Notes under the pieces: generated by a model
The model's database searches: none
Seen by the model: the letters and a program-made list of their open reading frames with translations, nothing else
Told to the model about the DNA's origin: nothing
Source: Acidimicrobiales bacterium
Lineage (GTDB): Bacteria > Actinomycetota > Acidimicrobiia > Acidimicrobiales > RAAP-2
DNA length: 64,000 nt
Assembly (NCBI GenBank): GCA_015478655.1
Contig: JADMIJ010000006.1
Span: 33,486 to 97,485 of the forward strand
Direction: 5' to 3'
Position numbers and translations under genes: made by a program
Shown here: one piece after another, positions 59,687 to 64,000 of the stretch
Numbering within the stretch: position 1 is the stretch's first letter
How the letters are laid out: each line of letters starts with the position of its first letter

Positions 59687-60743
59687 CGCCTCCGGCTCGA
59701 CACCCAACGCCGAACAGACGCTCGACAGCGCATTGGCCGCGGCCGTCGCGGCCGCGGGCCGGCAGGGTGCCCTACTCGAGGACCTATGGCACGCCGCCTT
59801 CGCCATCGAACCGGAACTGGCGTCATCGGTCGACCGGAGGAGCCGACTCCTTGCCTCCCTTGAGCGGCTCGCCGCCTCCGGACGCCTCCGAACTTGGCCA
59901 ACCCGACGTGCGAACTTCGAACGCAGCTCTCTTCCTCCGCTTCCGTTGGTAGTACGGGCTCCCGCAACGGCGGCCAGGGAGCGCCCTATCCGACCGGCTC
60001 TGCCGGCCGAGCTGCGCCCCGAACTCGCCGAGGCTGGGAAGCTCGACCGTATTCGAGCTGACGAAGTAGCGACGCTGGTTGCTGTGAATGAGTTCCTCCG
60101 GGATTTCGACTCGGCGCGTCCGCCGGTTCCAGTCCGGGAGCGTTCGCTAGAGATCTTCGGCGACGAAAAGCGACTCGACGCCGTTCGTAGTCAACGGCTT
60201 TATGTCACCGGAGTGCTGAGCGACGAGTTACTCCGCTGCTTCGAGGTCCACCCACCCTTCGTCTACCTGCGCGTCTCAGACGCACCAACCGCCCTCGTCC
60301 TTGAGAATCACCACACCTACGACTCGGCTTGCAGAGTCCTCAAGATTGACCCGCGCGATATTGGCGTTGTCGTCTACGGCGCTGGCCGGGCCTTCTGCGC
60401 GTCGGTGACCTACCTGGCCGACCTGGACCCGGACGTGAAACAGGCCTACTACTTCGGCGATCTCGACACTGCTGGCCTGTCCATCCCCGCGAGTGCCCAC
60501 ATGGTCGGGGAAGCGGCTGGCACCGCTCCGGTGACTCCAGCCCTTGAGTTGTATCGGGCGCTCTTGGCATCCCCGCACCGACGGCCCGCTACCCCGGTCT
60601 CCGCCGCGGCGGCCACAGGATTGGTCGCCTGGCTCCCCGAAGATCTGCGTGCCGGGGTGTCCGAACTTCTCATTTCTGGCCACTGGGTTCCCCAGGAGGC
60701 CGTGGGCCTCGAGTTGATGGGCTCTATTGATCACTGGCTTTGA
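59673..60743 (+). CDS. jetD: Wadjet JetD-like TOPRIM nuclease
   Basis: A 356-residue protein that completes the JetABCD operon. The ATG at 59673 follows a GGGAGG site; a TTG at 59634 and an ATG at 59652 are in frame too. The N-terminal half contains winged-helix-like parts and the EIFGDEKRLD motif typical of JetD. The C-terminal TOPRIM domain has PTALVLENHHTYDS (conserved Glu) and YYFGDLDTAGLSI with D263 and D265. In Wadjet, JetD cuts circular DNA such as plasmids once JetABC has enclosed it. It overlaps JetC by 14 bases. Confidence 0.88.
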   Translation: MALPDASGSTPNAEQTLDSALAAAVAAAGRQGALLEDLWHAAFAIEPELASSVDRRSRLLASLERLAASGRLRTWPTRRANFERSSLPPLPLVVRAPATAARERPIRPALPAELRPELAEAGKLDRIRADEVATLVAVNEFLRDFDSARPPVPVRERSLEIFGDEKRLDAVRSQRLYVTGVLSDELLRCFEVHPPFVYLRVSDAPTALVLENHHTYDSACRVLKIDPRDIGVVVYGAGRAFCASVTYLADLDPDVKQAYYFGDLDTAGLSIPASAHMVGEAAGTAPVTPALELYRALLASPHRRPATPVSAAAATGLVAWLPEDLRAGVSELLISGHWVPQEAVGLELMGSIDHWL

Positions 60744-60883
60744 CCCGACGGTGAGATGTCGGGGTTCAGGTCGGTACACGAAGGTCGCACGGGTAAGCCA
60801 GCATCGAAGTTCGGGTGACTAATCCGAAGGTCTCCCAGGATCGACAGCTGCGGCGGGTTGCTCGGGACTTCGTCGTTGAAGCG

Positions 60884-62098
60884 ATGACCATGAGTAGTGC
60901 AGCCCCACCGTCCTGGGATAGTGGGAGCGTGACTGTAGAGGCTGGCTTCCAGTCGTATCGACCGACCGCCTATCTGGATCAGTGGGTGTGGATCCGTCTT
61001 GCACGCGCCGCCTCCGGCAAGCCGGCTGCTCCGGGCGACCCCGAGCTTCTCCAAGCCCTCATCGACGCGGCGAACTCGGGCGTGGCGTTCCCTCTGTCCT
61101 GCACCCACTACATCGAGACCGAATCCATCAAGAGCCCTCGCCAGCGGCGCGACATAGCGAACGTGATGGCCTCGATCTCGCACTTCCGGACGATCCGGTC
61201 GCGTAGGGATCTTCTGCGCAACCAGCTCCTGATCGCGATGCACGAGCAGTTCGGACGACCCACCTTTCGTCCCGAGAAGCTGGACCCGGTCGGTGTAGGT
61301 GTGCATTGGGCCTTCCAGGGGGTCGAGAAGATCCTCCAGGTCCACGACGCCGACGGCAAGGTCATCGACCTCGACCAGTTCCCTCGCGAGATGTGGGTCA
61401 GGGCGACGCAGGGCTTCGAGTACCAGGTGATGGCGGGGCCGCGTGATGAGGACGTCAGGCCGCTGCGCGAGCGATATGGGTACAAGCCCGAGGCGACCGC
61501 TGAGGCGGGTCGCAGCCGACTGGAGTGGGAACGGGAGTTCGTCGGTCTGCTCGTCGACACCCCACCGAAGGATCCCGTTGAGCTTCGGGTATGGATCCAG
61601 GCACGTGAGGTCGTTCATGAGAACCTCGAGCTTCTGGTCCGTGTATTCAAAGAGTATGGGTTTCCCATCCGGCGGCTTACCGGCGGCTTTGGCGAGGACG
61701 ATCCAGAACGGCGCCGGGAGTTCATCAGCGGCTTCTTCGATCGGCTGCCGAGCGTGCGGGTGGCCGTCGACCTGAAGCTCGCCGTCCACCGGAACAACCA
61801 ACGAGGATGGGACCACAATGACGTCTACGACACGGACGCGATGTCGATTGCTGTTCCCTACTGCGCTGTCGTCCTCGCCGACAAAGCGGTCGCCGACGCG
61901 TTGCGTCGTGTAAAGGCAGGAGAGGACCACGGGACCCTGATCACCGGCAAGCTCGAAGAGCTAGCCGAGGTTCTGCCCGAGATGGTTCGACACGCCCAGA
62001 CGCTCCCGGATCCAAGTGGTTGGGAGGCGTTCGCACCCGGGGTCGGCTTCAGTCCGGTAACGCCGGAGCAGTTCGTCGAGGAGATGCGAGGGCGGTGA
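60884..62098 (+). CDS. PIN-like domain protein downstream of Wadjet
   Basis: A 404-residue protein from the ATG at 60884; a GTG at 60815 or 60928 is possible. TAYLDQWVWIRLA near the start, SCTHYIETESIK, and HNDVYDTDAMSIAVPYCAVV near residue 335 give an acidic residue pattern like PIN-type nucleases. Most of the protein between these motifs is unassigned. It may be an RNA or DNA nuclease of the defence island. It is separated from jetD by 140 bases, so it need not be part of Wadjet. Confidence 0.6.
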   Translation: MTMSSAAPPSWDSGSVTVEAGFQSYRPTAYLDQWVWIRLARAASGKPAAPGDPELLQALIDAANSGVAFPLSCTHYIETESIKSPRQRRDIANVMASISHFRTIRSRRDLLRNQLLIAMHEQFGRPTFRPEKLDPVGVGVHWAFQGVEKILQVHDADGKVIDLDQFPREMWVRATQGFEYQVMAGPRDEDVRPLRERYGYKPEATAEAGRSRLEWEREFVGLLVDTPPKDPVELRVWIQAREVVHENLELLVRVFKEYGFPIRRLTGGFGEDDPERRREFISGFFDRLPSVRVAVDLKLAVHRNNQRGWDHNDVYDTDAMSIAVPYCAVVLADKAVADALRRVKAGEDHGTLITGKLEELAEVLPEMVRHAQTLPDPSGWEAFAPGVGFSPVTPEQFVEEMRGR

Positions 62099-62302
62099 TC
62101 GTCGCTGCGACGCTTCCCGTCGGCCGCCCGAGCCGACTCGCCAGACGGTTTCTCGGGACCCGGAGCGCGTTCGACAGGTTCTGAGTAGGGCAGACCCCGG
62201 GCAGCTGCATACTGCAAATGTCCTGACCAGCGAGTTCGTCGGGTCTGGAACCCGAAGGTGCGTGATGGTCCTGAACCCCCGCCACCAAGAAAAGTGCAGG
62301 TC

Positions 62303-62328
62303 AGAGCCCTCCCAGCCGGGAGGGCTCT
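62303..62328. terminator. 11-bp hairpin upstream of integrase
   Basis: AGAGCCCTCCC (62303-62313) pairs perfectly with GGGAGGGCTCT (62318-62328) over an AGCC loop. There is no T-run after it, so it may be a GC-rich terminator or a remnant following an RNA gene at the insertion site. It sits just after CCGCCACCA, which resembles a tRNA 3' end but could not be folded. Confidence 0.5.
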
Positions 62329-62372
62329 CCTGTGCCCCGTCGGACGTCCCTACTCCAATCCCTACAACGGGA

Positions 62373-62402
62373 TAGCTTTGGCTAGCTTTGGCTAGCTTTG
62401 GC
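62373..62402. repeat. Three tandem 10-bp repeats before integrase start
   Basis: Three perfect copies of TAGCTTTGGC, head to tail, ending two bases before the GTG start of the integrase. The 10-bp unit is one turn of B-DNA, so a protein could bind the same face three times. They may be integrase or excisionase arm sites or an operator for the integrase gene. Confidence 0.75.
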
Positions 62403-62404
62403 TC

Positions 62405-63574
62405 GTGCGTGGAACCAAGCGCAAGCTCCGGGAGGGAGTCTGGGAGCTGCGGGTATACGTCGGCCGCGACCCAGCGTCGGGCAACCCCCGACAGATCTCC
62501 AAGACCTTCCACGGCGGTTCAAGAGCGGCGGACGATGCGCTGCGTGACCTGGTCGCAAAACACAGCGAGGGTCGGCAGGACGGTCTTGGGGTCACATTCG
62601 GCCAGCTCCTCGACCGGTGGCTAACCGAATGCGAGCGTCTCGACCACTCTCCAACGACGCTGCGCACGTATAGGGCGCAGATAGAACAGACCATCCGCCC
62701 CTCGCTGGGCAAACTTCGCCTGACCAGGCTGACTCCCAAGCACCTGGACGATCTGTACGGTCAGATGAAGGAGGATGGCCTCTCGGCCAAGACCATCCGA
62801 AACCATCACGCCATCATTTCCTCAGCGCTGCACCAGGCGGTCCGTTGGCAATGGGTCAGGGAGAACGTGGCCGAAATGGCCAAGCCGCCCCGTGTGGCCC
62901 AACGCCGGGTCAACGCACCGTCGGTTGAGGACGTCCGCTCCATCATCGACGCAGCAGAGGACCGAGACCCGCGGCTAGCACCGCTACTCATGCTCGCGGC
63001 TCTGACTGGCATGCGCCGAGGAGAGCTGTGCGGACTCCGCTGGACCGACGTGAACTTGAAGTTGGGCGAGCTGGAGGTGCATCGCTCAATAGTCGTGGTG
63101 CCCGGCGGACTCGCTGAGAAGACTACGAAGACCGACCACTCCCGTAGGGTCGCTCTCGACGAAGTGGGCGTAGCTTTGCTAACCCGGCATCGGTCGCTGG
63201 TGGACAAATGGGCTAGCGAGGTTGGTACGGCGGTCGCGGAAACCGCCTTCGTGTTTTCTCCATACGAGGATGGCTCACAGCCCTTCCGTCCCGACAACGT
63301 CACCAACTTCTTCATCCGAGTCAGGGACTCGCTGGACCTTCCCAACATTCGCCTGCACGATTTGCGCCACTTCACGGCAACCCAACTGATCGGTGCGGGC
63401 GTAGATGTACGAACAGTTGCAGGAAGACTTGGTCACTCCGACCCTTCCCTGACCCTTCGCGTCTACTCACACGTCATCGAAGAGCGCGACCGTGCTGCTG
63501 CTGCAATCATGGGCAATGTCCTGCAACAGAGTGACAAACCAGCCCAACTCCCGACTCCTCCAAACGAGTCCTAA
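62405..63574 (+). CDS. int: Tyrosine integrase
   Basis: A 389-residue phage-type tyrosine recombinase. It has an N-terminal arm-binding part, a SAM-like core-binding domain (TFGQLLDRWLTECERLDHSP), and the catalytic set R204 (TGMRRGEL), H318 and R321 (HDLRH), H344 (GHSD) and Y354 (VYSHV). The start is a GTG directly after three 10-bp repeats. The excisionase-like gene follows with a one-base overlap. It probably integrates an element that extends beyond the window or includes the defence block. Confidence 0.92.
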   Translation: MRGTKRKLREGVWELRVYVGRDPASGNPRQISKTFHGGSRAADDALRDLVAKHSEGRQDGLGVTFGQLLDRWLTECERLDHSPTTLRTYRAQIEQTIRPSLGKLRLTRLTPKHLDDLYGQMKEDGLSAKTIRNHHAIISSALHQAVRWQWVRENVAEMAKPPRVAQRRVNAPSVEDVRSIIDAAEDRDPRLAPLLMLAALTGMRRGELCGLRWTDVNLKLGELEVHRSIVVVPGGLAEKTTKTDHSRRVALDEVGVALLTRHRSLVDKWASEVGTAVAETAFVFSPYEDGSQPFRPDNVTNFFIRVRDSLDLPNIRLHDLRHFTATQLIGAGVDVRTVAGRLGHSDPSLTLRVYSHVIEERDRAAAAIMGNVLQQSDKPAQLPTPPNES

Positions 63575-63957
63575 TGCCGAGCGAACCCGATGAAGCCGAG
63601 ATCGTGCTCTACGGGGCGTCGTATTGGGCGGAGCATCCAGATCAACTCGCTGAAGTCCTCAAGGAAGCGACGGGGATCGATTCGCCATCGATCGCTCGTC
63701 GAATCAATCGGCACGATGAGATAGTTCACGCTGTCCGCTTACCCTTCGACTTTCTGGCCAATCGCATCCTCCCAGGGTTCCTAACGGCGACAACTCCGAT
63801 TCCACCGACGAAGCGGCTAACTCTCACAGTTGAAGAGGCCGCCAACGCGCTCGGTATCAGCCGGACGCTCGCATACGAAGCGGTGCAGCGAGGCGAGATA
63901 CCCCACATTCGCATCGGAAAACGAATCCTGATTTCGCAAGCTCAACTAGTGTCCTGA
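63574..63957 (+). CDS. Excisionase-like helix-turn-helix protein
   Basis: A 127-residue protein coupled to the integrase (TAATG). The C-terminus is the excisionase/MerR-like DNA-binding module found in many actinobacterial elements: LTVEEAANALGISRTLAYEA, then EIPHIRIGKRILIS. The first 80 residues are an extra domain of unknown role. It probably controls excision with the integrase. Confidence 0.78.
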   Translation: MPSEPDEAEIVLYGASYWAEHPDQLAEVLKEATGIDSPSIARRINRHDEIVHAVRLPFDFLANRILPGFLTATTPIPPTKRLTLTVEEAANALGISRTLAYEAVQRGEIPHIRIGKRILISQAQLVS

Positions 63958-64000
63958 GTCGGAGATCCGCTGGGTATATGCAGCCAGCGTTGTGAGGATC

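Noticed and set aside
62200..62288. Possible tRNA gene ending in CCACCA
   Set aside because: A stem TCGGG/CCCGA with a seven-base loop is visible, but no T-arm or acceptor stem could be paired, so a tRNA cannot be supported.
62373..62402. Possible CRISPR array
   Set aside because: Repeats are only 10 bp and have no spacers; no cas genes occur in the window.

Overview
The window is high-GC DNA with dense, mostly overlapping genes (ATGA, GTGA and TGATG junctions) and frequent GTG and TTG starts. Gene families such as replication-relaxation, PrgI/VirB4/TraG conjugation proteins, a Tad pilus set, a BTAD-type regulator and tandem helix-turn-helix proteins point to an actinobacterium (Actinomycetota). 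The genus cannot be told from the sequence. Almost nothing looks like core metabolism: this is accessory DNA, a conjugative or integrative element fused to a defence island.

Left part (0.1-15.8 kb): two small unknown genes, a TM0106-type RecB nuclease/helicase with a coupled unknown gene, and on the minus strand a tight four-gene operon made of a DUF499-type ATPase, a small protein, a DUF1156-type DNA methyltransferase and a PLD-SNF2 helicase. This is an ATPase-methylase-helicase cassette resembling the Hma class of anti-phage systems. A small helix-turn-helix protein and a sigma-like protein lie upstream of it.

Middle part (15.9-44.6 kb): the backbone of a mobile element. It starts with a lipoprotein, a secreted PKD-like protein and a complete Tad pilus locus (CpaB-like, TadZ-like, TadA, TadB, TadC, Flp-like pilin, two TadE-like, one TadG-like, and a prepilin peptidase), together with a membrane LysM protein that ends in a BTAD regulatory domain. 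An AbiE-like toxin-antitoxin pair follows. A minus-strand type IV secretion operon comes next: VirB2-like pilin, TrbL, PrgI, VirB4, TraG/VirD4, replication-relaxation and a transglycosylase/NlpC hydrolase. The control and maintenance region has a sigma-like protein, a double winged-helix regulator, two paralogous DNA methyltransferases, a helix-turn-helix protein and a large tyrosine recombinase with extra DNA-binding modules. A gene-free stretch at 38.8-39.15 kb is full of inverted repeats and is the best candidate for an origin of transfer.

Right part (44.7-64 kb): a second defence block on the plus strand. It holds an operon with a sigma-like protein, an anti-sigma-like zinc-finger protein and a Rad50-like ATPase (not a system I can name). 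It continues with a ubiquitin-like modifier with its E1 and a DUF6527 protein, a complete Wadjet-type JetABCD operon, and a PIN-like protein. The block ends with a tyrosine integrase and an excisionase-like gene, which suggests the edge of a second integrated element. A perfect 17-bp inverted repeat precedes the Wadjet operon, and three head-to-tail 10-bp repeats precede the integrase.
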